13,338 bases of DNA from an uncultured Actinomyces sp. (GTDB taxonomy: Bacteria; Actinomycetota; Actinomycetes; Actinomycetales; Actinomycetaceae). The notes below the pieces were generated by a model. It ran no database searches, was not told where the DNA came from, and worked only from the letters and a program-made list of their open reading frames with translations. The first letter of the stretch is position 1. Each line of letters begins with the position of its first letter. The translations under genes were made by a program, and so were the position numbers. Positions 1 to 7,304 of the stretch are shown here, piece by piece. The DNA is taken from NCBI GenBank assembly GCA_938028585.1, contig CALIZH010000179.1:1-13338 (forward strand). The letters run 5' to 3'.

Positions 1-2
1 AC

Positions 3-1085
3 TGGTACGCCTTGCCTGACTACAAGATGTACCCCTTCACCTACCCGCCTTTTGGGGCCTGGGCACTATCCCCACTGACCTGGTTTGATTATGAGACCGC
101 CGCGCGCCTAATGATCATGGCTATTGCCCTGCAAACTGCTTTGATTGTGGCCCTGATCGGGCGCAGCCTGGGTTGGTCTTGGGGCTCAGCTTTTGCTATT
201 GCCCCCTGGGCAGCGATCCTGGTTCAACAGTGCCTAGAGCCGTTCAACCAGTCGGTTGGTTTTGCCCAGGTCAACACCGCCATGATGGCGCTGGTGATGA
301 TTGATGTGGCCGCGCCGCCCAGCTGGAAGGGACGTGGCGTGGCCTCTGGTTTAGCGGCCGCTATTAAGCTGACCCCAGCTATTGCCGTGCTTATTTTCCT
401 GCTGCGCCGCCAGTGGCGCTCAGCTATCACCATGGTGACAACCTCGGTCGCTGTCACTTTGCTCGGCTGTATTATCAGCAAGGATGAATCTGCCAGTTTC
501 TTCATTTACGCCATGTGGGACCCCCAGCGTGCCGGGGATCCCTACTACACCAGCAACCAGAACCTGAAGGGTTTCGTGTCCCGCGCCCTGCCGGAAAACG
601 CTTGGAGTATTACTTGGGCGATCGCGGTGGTGCTGGCTTTAGTGGCCGCCGTTTGGCTATGCCTGCGTATTCAGGCCGCCGCTACCCCGGCCGTCCCGGT
701 GCTACCCGAAAACCTAGCCACCTTGCTAACCGCCGCAGTGATCATGACCCTGGGACTACTGGTCTCCCCCATCACCTGGTCGCACCACTGGGTGTGGGGG
801 CTAGCTAGCGTGGTGGTGCTGATCGCGGTGGCGCTACGGCTAAAGTCCGCACCCCTGGCCGCTGTGGCCCTAGTGCAAGGAGCATTATTCATCATGGCCC
901 CGCACTGGTGGTTCTCCCACGGGCAGGTTAACGAGCTGCACTGGAACGTGGTAGAGCAACTGGTGGGATCCTCCTACACCCTGGCCGCTATCGCCTCTGG
1001 CGTAGCCCTGGCCTGGGCGTTACCGGTGCAAGCAACAGCTCGACTAGGCTGGAACTCCTTAAGGAGAACCAATGCCCCTATCTGA
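3..1085 (+). CDS. GT87-family integral membrane mannosyltransferase, 5' partial
   Basis: The reading frame is open to the first base of the window, so the true start lies upstream; the TTG at 12 is only an internal codon. The visible 360 or so residues are a polytopic membrane protein with many hydrophobic segments and a YPFTYPPFGAWALSPL-type motif near the visible start. This is typical of the DUF2029/GT87 polyprenyl-phosphate-mannose-dependent glycosyltransferases of actinobacterial cell-envelope synthesis. The last loop-helix segments contain the S-P-I-T-W-S-H-H-W stretch common in this family. By family knowledge these enzymes add mannose to lipoglycans on the outer face of the membrane; the substrate here is unknown. 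The gene ends at TGA 1083-1085 and overlaps the next gene by 14 bases, implying co-transcription. Base use is G/C-rich, as in the two following genes. Confidence 0.8.
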   Translation, partial: WYALPDYKMYPFTYPPFGAWALSPLTWFDYETAARLMIMAIALQTALIVALIGRSLGWSWGSAFAIAPWAAILVQQCLEPFNQSVGFAQVNTAMMALVMIDVAAPPSWKGRGVASGLAAAIKLTPAIAVLIFLLRRQWRSAITMVTTSVAVTLLGCIISKDESASFFIYAMWDPQRAGDPYYTSNQNLKGFVSRALPENAWSITWAIAVVLALVAAVWLCLRIQAAATPAVPVLPENLATLLTAAVIMTLGLLVSPITWSHHWVWGLASVVVLIAVALRLKSAPLAAVALVQGALFIMAPHWWFSHGQVNELHWNVVEQLVGSSYTLAAIASGVALAWALPVQATARLGWNSLRRTNAPI

Positions 1086-2172
1086 CTTGGCACGACGCGG
1101 TGAAGAACACTTCCATCGTCACATGATTCCGCGACTACGCCGCGCTGGTTGGCGCCCGCGAGCAGTGGCCTATGACGGCTACGGCTCGGCCACCATGGTG
1201 CGGGTAATTGCGCGTGTAGTGATGCGCCCACCCGGCGCACCCGCCGAGGGCCCACTATTCCAGCACATCCCTGAGGATCTGCCTTCTATCACCCAGCTGC
1301 GTGAAGCCGCCATGGCTTCACTGCTAGACGCCCAGCGCGGCTGGCGTTCCTTCATTGATATCCCCGTGCCGTTCATCCCCTTCACTGTGAAGGTGGGTGG
1401 GCGCAAACTCTCCGCACAGGCAGACCGGGGCGGCTATATCGACGTCGTCATCCGTAACCACGGCCTTGAACCCGGCTGGCATGAAGCCACCATCACCGGC
1501 CCCGCCATGGACACAATCAAAGCCCCCGTGCTGATCATCCCTGACGGGCCGCAGCTGGGTGTGGTGTGCGACATTGACGACACCGTAATGGTCACTCACA
1601 TGCCTCGCGCCCTGGTGGCCAGCTGGAACGCTTTCGTTAAGCAGTCTTTTGCGCGCCAAGCCGTGCCGGGCATGGCCGCACTGCTCAACCGGGTACAAAA
1701 AACCAACCCGGGTGCGCCGGTAATCTACCTGTCTACCGGCGCCTGGAATGTGGTGCCCACTTTGCGTAACTTCTTTGAACGCCACAACTTCCCGCGCGGC
1801 CCCATGCTCATGACCGACTGGGGCCCCACCAACACCGGCTGGTTCCGCTCAGGACTGGAACACAAACGCACCCAGCTGCGTCGCCTAATGATTGACCTGC
1901 CTGAGGTAAAGTGGCTACTAATTGGTGACGACGGCCAGTTTGACCGGATCATTTACGGCGACCTCGCCCACGACCACGGCGACAAGGTAGAGGCTATTGC
2001 CATCCGTAAACTGACCTCATCAGAGCATGTTTTCGCGGGTGGTAACCACCTGGCCCTAGCTGAGCCGCAGGTGCGCAGCCTCAAACAGTCCGGCGCCCTG
2101 GTGGTTAGTGGCCGTGACGGCTTCACTTTGGCCCGTAAACTGCCAGCTTCGCTGGTAGGCCCTCAACCGTAA
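1072..2172 (+). CDS. APP1-type (DUF2183) phosphatase, HAD-like
   Basis: A 366-residue protein with the hallmarks of the App1 phosphatidate phosphatase catalytic domain. The nucleophile motif DIDDT is at 167-171 (within CDIDDTVMVTH). A second motif, YLSTGAWN, begins near 219. A conserved Lys lies in HKRTQL near 265, and the acidic motif IGDDGQFD is at about 284-291. The N-terminal 150 residues form a beta-rich region usual in bacterial members. Family knowledge suggests dephosphorylation of a lipid phosphate, but the bacterial substrate has not been settled. The ATG at 1072 is supported by AAGGAG at 1061-1066. The gene overlaps the glycosyltransferase by 14 bases and is followed after 10 bases by the YtxH-like gene, so the three probably form one operon. 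Length is normal and nothing is broken. Confidence 0.85.
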   Translation: MPLSDLARRGEEHFHRHMIPRLRRAGWRPRAVAYDGYGSATMVRVIARVVMRPPGAPAEGPLFQHIPEDLPSITQLREAAMASLLDAQRGWRSFIDIPVPFIPFTVKVGGRKLSAQADRGGYIDVVIRNHGLEPGWHEATITGPAMDTIKAPVLIIPDGPQLGVVCDIDDTVMVTHMPRALVASWNAFVKQSFARQAVPGMAALLNRVQKTNPGAPVIYLSTGAWNVVPTLRNFFERHNFPRGPMLMTDWGPTNTGWFRSGLEHKRTQLRRLMIDLPEVKWLLIGDDGQFDRIIYGDLAHDHGDKVEAIAIRKLTSSEHVFAGGNHLALAEPQVRSLKQSGALVVSGRDGFTLARKLPASLVGPQP

Positions 2173-2182
2173 GGAGAACAAA

Positions 2183-2482
2183 ATGGCTAGCAAGCTCCCA
2201 TTTCTGATTGGCCTGACCGGCGGCTATGTGCTGGGCACCCGCGCCGGGCGCGCCCAGTACGAAAAGATTAAGGCCGCTGCCGGGCGTGTGGCGGAAACTC
2301 CCGCCGTGCGCAACCGCGTGGATTCGACTAAGGCTAAGGTTTCCGACGCCGTCAAACGCCAGGGTGAAAAGGTCACCGACAAGGTGGTTGAGTCGGTTAA
2401 GGAGCGTCTATTTGGTGGCTCTGGGCAGTCCAACTCCACTCCCGTGGCCGTGCCCGAAGCCCAGGTGCGCCCGCTCAACTGA
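2183..2482 (+). CDS. YtxH-like small protein
   Basis: A 99-residue protein beginning with a short hydrophobic/glycine-rich segment (residues 5-20, FLIGLTGGYVLGTRAG). A charged, Ala/Lys/Val-rich amphipathic region follows, with repeated K-V-D/K-V-E turns. This layout (one short N-terminal membrane segment and a helical basic tail) matches the YtxH-like family often found as small stress or membrane-associated proteins in actinobacteria; function is not established. The start is supported by AAGGAG ten bases upstream (2171-2176), overlapping the stop of the phosphatase gene. It is the last gene of the left-flank operon. Its terminator lies in the 105-bp direct repeat just downstream, so the gene's 3' end marks the left edge of the island. 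Confidence 0.7.
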   Translation: MASKLPFLIGLTGGYVLGTRAGRAQYEKIKAAAGRVAETPAVRNRVDSTKAKVSDAVKRQGEKVTDKVVESVKERLFGGSGQSNSTPVAVPEAQVRPLN

Positions 2483-2499
2483 GCGTCCGACAGGCGCCC

Positions 2500-2604
2500 T
2501 GACAGCGTCTAAGCTTTCTGAGCTGCCCAGGTCTAATACTCCTCTAATACTCCCGTGCGCCGGGCCTGTTCATTCAGGCCCGGCGCACGCTTGTTTTTGA
2601 ATTA
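2500..2604. repeat. Left copy of island-flanking 105-bp direct repeat
   Basis: Bases 2500-2604 align without gaps to 13234-13338 with only 3 mismatches (by my reading at 2515, 2520 and 2542). Inside are two tandem 11-bp units TCTAATACTCC (2532-2542, 2543-2553) and a perfect 14-bp stem hairpin. The copies have the same orientation and are 10,734 bp apart. DNA left of this copy is G/C-rich operon sequence and DNA right of it is clearly more A/T-rich. The copy sits directly behind the YtxH-like gene and is the natural terminator of that operon. It behaves as the left boundary (attL-like) of an inserted segment. Confidence 0.85.
2555..2598 (+). terminator. Rho-independent terminator of the left-flank operon
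   Basis: A perfect 14-bp stem GTGCGCCGGGCCTG / CAGGCCCGGCGCAC (2555-2568 and 2575-2588) closes a 6-base loop and is followed by GC and then TTGTTTTT. It ends the operon of the three left-flank genes 73 bases after the last stop. Confidence 0.9.
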
Positions 2605-2636
2605 AATTACTTTAAGGTTCTACAGCCGCGCAGTAA

Positions 2637-2654
2637 TTGTACGAGAAATTGTAC
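2637..2654 (+). promoter_or_regulatory. TTGTAC-N6-TTGTAC direct repeat, probable operator
   Basis: Two TTGTAC hexamers, 12 bp apart start to start, lie immediately before the ATG of the leader ORF. The same element is identical at 7648-7665. GTAC is itself palindromic, so the site can be read as paired half-sites about one helical turn apart. Similar GTAC spacing occurs in the promoter of the response-regulator gene. No convincing -35/-10 pair was found around it, so the promoter itself is not placed. Confidence 0.5.
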
Positions 2655-2702
2655 ATGGCAACATCTAAAAGACGTTCAGAAGCTGACGTAGCATACGGAT
2701 GA
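2655..2702 (+). CDS. Putative 15-residue leader peptide, copy 1
   Basis: The short frame reads MATSKRRSEADVAYG and stops at TGA 2700-2702. The copy at 7666-7713 reads MATSKRRSEADVVCE and stops at the same codon position with TAA instead of TGA. In codons 1-12 the four base differences (GCA/GCG, CGT/CGC, GAA/GAG, GCT/GCC) are all third-position and silent, as expected if the peptide is translated and conserved. There is no good Shine-Dalgarno site (only GAG within ACGAGAAATT), so translation might be leaderless or weak. It lies 128 bases before the J/TPR start codon. It could be a regulatory leader peptide or the stub of a lost gene. Confidence 0.45.
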   Translation: MATSKRRSEADVAYG

Positions 2703-2740
2703 ACATCAGCAAATATGTTGTTCATACAGTCTCAGTATGC
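2691..2740 (+). promoter_or_regulatory. Nested leader hairpin overlapping the leader-ORF stop
   Basis: The inner stem ATGAACA (2699-2705) / TGTTCAT (2719-2725) includes the leader-ORF stop codon. The outer stem GCATAC (2691-2696) / GTATGC (2735-2740) encloses it. No T-run follows, so this is not a simple terminator; it could be a translation-sensitive RNA switch. Folding was judged by eye only. Confidence 0.35.
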
Positions 2741-2829
2741 GCATTAAAAGCACTCAATACTCGCTGCATTCAACATATTCATGTCCTAATACACCAGTAC
2801 AGGTGCGTCATATCTGAAAGAGGCGAACC

Positions 2830-4032
2830 ATGATTCCCCAACCCCCCAATGGTGACATGCCCGTTGTTGACTACTACCGCGAGCTACACCTTGACCGTGG
2901 TTACTCCATCCAGGAAATCAACACCAAGCTTAAAGAACAGAAGCAGCAGTGGACTCAGCGCGCTTCACTTGCAGGTAGCCGCGGAAATCAAGCCCGCGAG
3001 CTACTAGCAATAATTGATCAGGCATTCGAAGTCTTCAAGGATGAAGACTCACGTGAGCGTTATGAACGCTCTCTGCGAACCGGATCTTCAGATAATGACG
3101 AAGGAGTCGACTGGGTCGCACGAGCTTGGACATATTACTTCGCTAAGGATTACGGCCCAGCAACAGTTGCAGCACGCAAGGCTCGCGAAGGCAACCCTAC
3201 TGACCCTACCGCTTTTGTTGTCTCAGCTTGGATCGAACTTGCCGAGGAGCGACTCGACAGTGCAGAGAATTTTGCTTCTGAAGCCTATGTTTTAGATGAG
3301 CTTGGCGACGACACTGTTGACGTACACAGGGTGCGCGGGGCAACTTTCGGCATGAAGGGGAAGTTCGAACGCGCAGTCGAAGCCTTCAAACGAGCTTTGT
3401 CACGAGCAACAGACGAATATAAAGCTGATATCTGCTGGCGTCTTGCATATTGCGAGCTTAAATTAGATCGTACTAGTGATGCTATGTCTTCATGCCTTTT
3501 AGGGATAGAAAAAGATGCAGACGGATCAAACCTGGAAGCGCTACTTGAAAACGCACATTATGCCACAATGATATATTCCACAGATGGCAAAACGTGGGAA
3601 GAGAAAGTACGCCGAGCTCAAGAACACCTTACACGCGTTAAGAATGCAAACATTCCTGAAGGTGTTAAGCGACTACTAATTCAAGAGCGAGAGAAGCTGA
3701 TTGAAGCCCTCACTATTGAAAGCGAAGTAGCTGCACTGGAAAAGAAGATTGATGATGCTTGGGATTACGAGTTTCCGTTAAGGGCGCTTGGAGTAGCAGT
3801 TTTCTTCCTTCTTTTCTTTTTTGGCTACCCCCACTTCATCACCTTCCTGCTATTCGCAGCACCCGCTGCCTGGGTAGGGTTTGTCTTCTACAAGAGGTAC
3901 GAACTTAAGGAGATGATCAAGCAGTACGAATCGAAGACAAAGATTGTTGAGCGCCTGCTAGACGAGATCTTAACCCCGGAAGAGAAAGCCGATATGAAGA
4001 AAACCGAGAATGACGTGCGAAAGAGCAACTAG
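2830..4032 (+). CDS. Membrane-anchored J-like/TPR protein (module copy 1)
   Basis: A 400-residue protein I cannot assign to a named family. Residues 12-82 resemble a J domain (VVDYYRELHL, helix II EINTKLKEQKQQW, helix III ELLAIIDQAFEVFKD...RERYERSL), but the HPD tripeptide that stimulates Hsp70 is absent; the loop reads QRASLAGSRG. Residues 90-230 form TPR-like helical pairs, including AWTYYFAKDYGPATVAARKA and FERAVEAFKRALSRA. A charged helix (about 260-310) leads to two membrane segments (about 317-333 and 335-354) and a basic cytoplasmic tail. The ATG at 2830 has AAAGAGG at 2816-2822. The stop is two bases before the ATPase start, so the two are probably translated together. A scaffold or adaptor anchoring the ATPase at the membrane is an inference. 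A paralogue follows at 8025. Confidence 0.8.
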   Translation: MIPQPPNGDMPVVDYYRELHLDRGYSIQEINTKLKEQKQQWTQRASLAGSRGNQARELLAIIDQAFEVFKDEDSRERYERSLRTGSSDNDEGVDWVARAWTYYFAKDYGPATVAARKAREGNPTDPTAFVVSAWIELAEERLDSAENFASEAYVLDELGDDTVDVHRVRGATFGMKGKFERAVEAFKRALSRATDEYKADICWRLAYCELKLDRTSDAMSSCLLGIEKDADGSNLEALLENAHYATMIYSTDGKTWEEKVRRAQEHLTRVKNANIPEGVKRLLIQEREKLIEALTIESEVAALEKKIDDAWDYEFPLRALGVAVFFLLFFFGYPHFITFLLFAAPAAWVGFVFYKRYELKEMIKQYESKTKIVERLLDEILTPEEKADMKKTENDVRKSN

Positions 4033-4034
4033 TA

Positions 4035-6389
4035 ATGTCTCTACGCGTTTCTGAGCAACTTGGCTTTGAAGCAGGAACAATCGGCTTTGTTGGACGAGCT
4101 AACATCTGGGTTGATGAATCACTAAACGATAATTCGTCCAGCATGTTCGTTCAGTACCTGATCGCTACAGCTCTGCTAAACACAGACCCAGGCCAACTCG
4201 AAGTCATCACATACGATGACACTCTGTCTGGCTTAGCCGCCCCCTTCCAAGACATTAACAATGGTGGAGAGAGGCTACTTCAGGTCATCAATGAACCAAG
4301 TGAACTACTTGGCTGCCTCAATTACCTCCGTTACCACGTACAAGGGGTAGCTAACGTTATCCAAGGACGCGCCTCAACACTCACCGAGTTCAGACGTACG
4401 GTCGGATATCCCATTGAGAGTTATAAGTTGGTGGTTCTTTCTACTGACTTCGACCTCCTGGGAGAGGATATTCAAAACGCTGTACGTACCCTTGCAAAAG
4501 CAGGCCCCCGTAATGGTGTCTCATTTATTATTCATTCGACCAGTTTTGGCGTGAATGAATTCTTTCTGGATATGTTCCAGCGCATCAGCATTTCTGGATA
4601 CAAGCTCCTCGACAAGTACGGAAATGCGTTTGGTTCTTTCATGGGAACCAATGCAGAGGAACTTATAGGAGCCGCACAAAAAGTCAGGGACAAACTTATT
4701 TCTACTGCGGTACCGGTTGTTCCCTTTGCTGAAATTGAACCGTTAGACGGTGAATGGTTACATAGCAGCCGCGACGGCATCACATTCACCGTCGGTCGCT
4801 ACGGTATGTCGCCGATCGCGATCACTTTGGGTGACGAGGTCAATCAACGTCATAATGCCCTAGTGACTGGCGCGGTCGGACAGGGAAAATCAAACCTGAT
4901 TTCTGTAATCGTCCACAGTCTATGTCACCGATACTCTCCTGACGAGTTAGAACTCTACCTACTCGACTTCAAAGAGGGCGTGACGCTTCAACGTTTCGCA
5001 GATGGACCACAAGGAGAATATCTACCCCACGCCAGGGTTCTCGGCTTAGAGGCTGATCGTGAGTTTGGACTTGCTGTTCTCAAGCACCTGTTTGAGGTCT
5101 ATTCGTCACGGATGAAGCAGTTCAAAGAAGCCGGTGTTCAGAGTCTCCGGGAGTACCGAATGGCTCTCCCAGAGGCACAAATGCCTCGCATTGTTCTAAT
5201 CGTCGATGAGTTCCAGATGATGTTCAGTGAGCGTGACAAGCTCTCTGATCAGATCGCTGACCTACTTCAGAAAGGCGTACGACTTTTCCGTGCATGCGGG
5301 ATTCATATCATTCTCGCTTCGCAGACAATTGGCGGTAACAACTCACTTATGGGTTCTGCAGCTGAAGGCCTATTCGGCCAGGTTCCGATCAGGATTGCTC
5401 TGAAAAATTCACTATCGGAATCACAGGCTACATTAGGAGCCCGAAACGACGCTGCGGCGCATCTACGTTCACGTGAAGCTATCGTCAATCTCGACTATGG
5501 GGCAGTCTCTGCCAACAAGAAGACTGCTATTACGTTTGCTGACGAGGCTATCCTTGGCCCCTTGCGCCGTCAGTGGTGGAATGGGGGCAGCTCAGCCCCA
5601 GCACCATACGTTTTCGACGGCGAGAGTGCGCTTAGCCTAGACAGCGATAAGTTAACCCTGTCAAATCTGAGCAATCGCGATAACGGAAACGCTGTTGCAT
5701 TCTTAGGGCACCGGATTGATGTAGACGGCTCTGTCTTGTCGATCCCCATGAATCATGACGTCGGACGCAATATGGCCATCATTGGGCCCGCTAATGCTGC
5801 CATTCCTCTTGCTAATGCCATCAGGAGCCTCTCTTTACAGCATGAACCAGAGACAGCAGAGGTTGTAGTTATTGATCTTCTCAATGCCAATAAGCAATGG
5901 GAGGCTATTCGCACGAAGTTCTATTCGGACTTGACAGCGTCAGGAATCCGCTACAAAGTCGTTGAGCCTGAAGATATCGAAGCAACTATCGATGAACTTG
6001 CCGACCGTGCAGCTACTTCAGGAGCCCTATCCTCGTTGAAGCACACAACGTATCTACTGGGACTCGGTTTAGAGCGCCTCCGCTCAGCCGGTCGTTTCTC
6101 AGAGCTATGTCGCACTGGCGCAGATAATGGCATCCATATCTTCGGATGGTGGCTGAAAGCTGATGCGTTTAATGATCATGTCGGATACGGCGGCAATGCA
6201 TATTTTGATATCAAGGCCGCTTATGGACTCGACACTCAGACAACGCGACGTCTGCTGGATGAACCGCTTCTAGATTGGCGTCCACGATCAAACCGAATGA
6301 TTATCTGGGATGCAGCATCAATGCCTGCGCCTGTGCGCTTGATCCCCTACACCACATACCCCGGTGTTGACACGCCGCTAGAACGTTAA
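4035..6389 (+). CDS. Multi-module FtsK/SpoIIIE-like ATPase
   Basis: A 784-residue soluble protein with no evident membrane segment. The central module (about 245-510) has an intact Walker A GAVGQGKSN (279-287, Lys285), a Walker B with VLIVDEFQ (Asp391-Glu392) and an IHIILASQTIGG stretch (423-434) typical of FtsK/SpoIIIE translocases. The N-terminal part (about 1-230) and C-terminal part (about 550-784) look like degenerate copies. The N-terminal part keeps the YKLVVLSTDFDLL and GVSFIIHSTS strands. The C-terminal part has a P-loop-like AIIGPANAAIP without GK and a GIHIFGWWLK strand. Three modules in tandem is the plan of the type VII secretion ATPases EccC/EssC, but those carry N-terminal membrane helices. 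The gene follows the J/TPR gene by two bases without a strong ribosome site, suggesting coupled translation. DNA translocation remains an alternative. Confidence 0.85.
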   Translation: MSLRVSEQLGFEAGTIGFVGRANIWVDESLNDNSSSMFVQYLIATALLNTDPGQLEVITYDDTLSGLAAPFQDINNGGERLLQVINEPSELLGCLNYLRYHVQGVANVIQGRASTLTEFRRTVGYPIESYKLVVLSTDFDLLGEDIQNAVRTLAKAGPRNGVSFIIHSTSFGVNEFFLDMFQRISISGYKLLDKYGNAFGSFMGTNAEELIGAAQKVRDKLISTAVPVVPFAEIEPLDGEWLHSSRDGITFTVGRYGMSPIAITLGDEVNQRHNALVTGAVGQGKSNLISVIVHSLCHRYSPDELELYLLDFKEGVTLQRFADGPQGEYLPHARVLGLEADREFGLAVLKHLFEVYSSRMKQFKEAGVQSLREYRMALPEAQMPRIVLIVDEFQMMFSERDKLSDQIADLLQKGVRLFRACGIHIILASQTIGGNNSLMGSAAEGLFGQVPIRIALKNSLSESQATLGARNDAAAHLRSREAIVNLDYGAVSANKKTAITFADEAILGPLRRQWWNGGSSAPAPYVFDGESALSLDSDKLTLSNLSNRDNGNAVAFLGHRIDVDGSVLSIPMNHDVGRNMAIIGPANAAIPLANAIRSLSLQHEPETAEVVVIDLLNANKQWEAIRTKFYSDLTASGIRYKVVEPEDIEATIDELADRAATSGALSSLKHTTYLLGLGLERLRSAGRFSELCRTGADNGIHIFGWWLKADAFNDHVGYGGNAYFDIKAAYGLDTQTTRRLLDEPLLDWRPRSNRMIIWDAASMPAPVRLIPYTTYPGVDTPLER

Positions 6390-6414
6390 CTTTTATTAAC
6401 TCTTAGGAGTAGCC

Positions 6415-6672
6415 ATGTCTATGTTAATGGATACCATTAAAGAAATTAATGCGCTCCGCCATCAACTTGAGCAGGAGGAAGGGCGGATTCAAGCATTCCT
6501 GTCATCAAACCAAAAGCAGATGGTGCTAGTTCGTACAGCTCTTCAGGGGAGCCAGAAGTCTCATGACACAAAGATGCTAGAAGCCCTCCAACAAGCCGAG
6601 GATTCCTTAAAGAAGGCACAAAAAGAGATCAAGCAATCTCTCGATGCGCTCTTACGGGTTTCTACTATCTAA
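6415..6672 (+). CDS. Small helical-hairpin protein 1 (WXG100-like size)
   Basis: An 85-residue, almost wholly helical protein: a charged helix of about 45 residues (IKEINALRHQLEQEEGRIQ), a turn ALQGSQKSHDTK around 43-54, and a second helix to the end. It has no Trp, Cys, signal peptide or membrane segment. Size and hairpin shape resemble WXG100/ESAT-6 proteins, with the Gly of QGS at the turn but no Trp. The start at 6415 has TTAGGAG at 6402-6408 and lies 25 bases after the ATPase stop. It is the first of four such genes in the same operon. An export substrate or structural partner of the ATPase is possible but not shown. Confidence 0.75.
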   Translation: MSMLMDTIKEINALRHQLEQEEGRIQAFLSSNQKQMVLVRTALQGSQKSHDTKMLEALQQAEDSLKKAQKEIKQSLDALLRVSTI

Positions 6673-6718
6673 CTAACTACACGATCTACGCTTATCGGTT
6701 TTCTGAAGGGAATTCACA

Positions 6719-6979
6719 ATGACTTCCATCCAAGATGTCGCCAATGCCGCATACCGAATTGGCGACAGTGCCAGCAGCCTCTCACAGCAATCAGCCGTGT
6801 GCTCAGACACGATCAACCAGCACTCAGCGCGTCTTCTCGCTGTCGTGAGAGGATCAACCTCAGGCGAGCAAGCAGTACGGCAGATCGGCATCGCCTCTGC
6901 TGCAATTCGCGAGTCATCTGTACGGATGGCGTCGCTTAATACTACAGTTCAGGCCTTCATCAGCGACTTGACGAAGTAG
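6719..6979 (+). CDS. Small helical-hairpin protein 2 (WXG100-like)
   Basis: An 86-residue Ser/Ala-rich helical protein. The turn LAVVRGSTSGEQAVRQIG, around residues 41-58, is strikingly like the W-x-G turn region of ESAT-6-type proteins (L-A-A-A-W-G-G-S-type sequences), with Arg-Gly in place of Trp-x-Gly. It has a single Cys (28), no YxxxD/E signal at the end, and no membrane segment. The ATG at 6719 is preceded by GAAGGG, and the gap after gene 1 is 46 bases. It is followed after 7 bases by gene 3. This is the best WXG100-like candidate of the four by eye. Assignment by a profile search has not been done. Confidence 0.75.
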   Translation: MTSIQDVANAAYRIGDSASSLSQQSAVCSDTINQHSARLLAVVRGSTSGEQAVRQIGIASAAIRESSVRMASLNTTVQAFISDLTK

Positions 6980-6986
6980 ATATGCC

Positions 6987-7304
6987 ATGGCTTGGGTCGT
7001 AGATCCAGAGCTTGAACAGCGTCGTCGCGAAGTACTCGATTTACTAGCTTTAGCTAAAGCTGAGGCCTCGTTCATGGAGTCTGCATGCCAGGACCTTGTT
7101 CGCGAAGTCTCAGAACTCGTTGGCGGAACACAACTAGGTGACAAACTAGTATCTGACTTACACACTGCAGTCTCTTTTACTGGTGACTCTAAGTCACATA
7201 TTGATGGCGCGCAGAACGAGGCCAGACAGATCAACATCAAGAAGTGGCAAGACGACGACAGCGACAGCCAGGAGCAAAGCGGAAAGTCTTCTAATGGCTA
7301 CTAA
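6987..7304 (+). CDS. Small helical-hairpin protein 3 with acidic tail
   Basis: A 105-residue protein with helix 1 (about 7-44), a glycine turn LVGGTQLGDKL (about 44-54), helix 2 (55-85), and then a disordered acidic/Ser-rich tail KKWQDDDSDSQEQSG ending in Tyr. The tail is where type VII substrates usually carry their secretion signal, but no YxxxD/E is present. The gene starts 7 bases after gene 2 with no clear ribosome site; a nearby ATG at 6982 is out of frame. It overlaps gene 4 by 11 bases. A shortened copy of its middle survives as a scar at 9233-9355, which supports it as a real member of the module. Confidence 0.7.
   Translation: MAWVVDPELEQRRREVLDLLALAKAEASFMESACQDLVREVSELVGGTQLGDKLVSDLHTAVSFTGDSKSHIDGAQNEARQINIKKWQDDDSDSQEQSGKSSNGY

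Larger units (their letters stand above)
2636..2739 (+). repeat. Conserved leader of module copy 1
   Basis: This 104-bp stretch is duplicated at 7647-7751. Up to and including the small leader ORF the two copies align without gaps. The first 24 bases (ATTGTACGAG to ATGGC) are identical. It begins with the GTAC pair, continues through the 15-codon leader ORF, and ends with nested hairpins. The repeat start marks the left breakpoint of the module duplication: to its left, copy 1 has unrelated sequence, whereas copy 2 runs straight on from the end of copy 1. Confidence 0.8.

Noticed and set aside
2226..2600. A 124-codon frame overlapping the YtxH-like gene
   Set aside because: It runs through the terminator hairpin in another frame, has a proline/arginine-rich nonsense composition and no ribosome site.
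7183..7293. A longer form of small protein 4 starting at 7183
   Set aside because: The added part lies inside small gene 3 and has a composition unlike the helical remainder; the ATG at 7294 has a ribosome site and gives a protein like its neighbours.
6987..7304. A type VII secretion signal YxxxD/E in the tail of small protein 3
   Set aside because: The tail has only a final Tyr with nothing after it, and none of the other three small proteins has the motif at its C-terminus.
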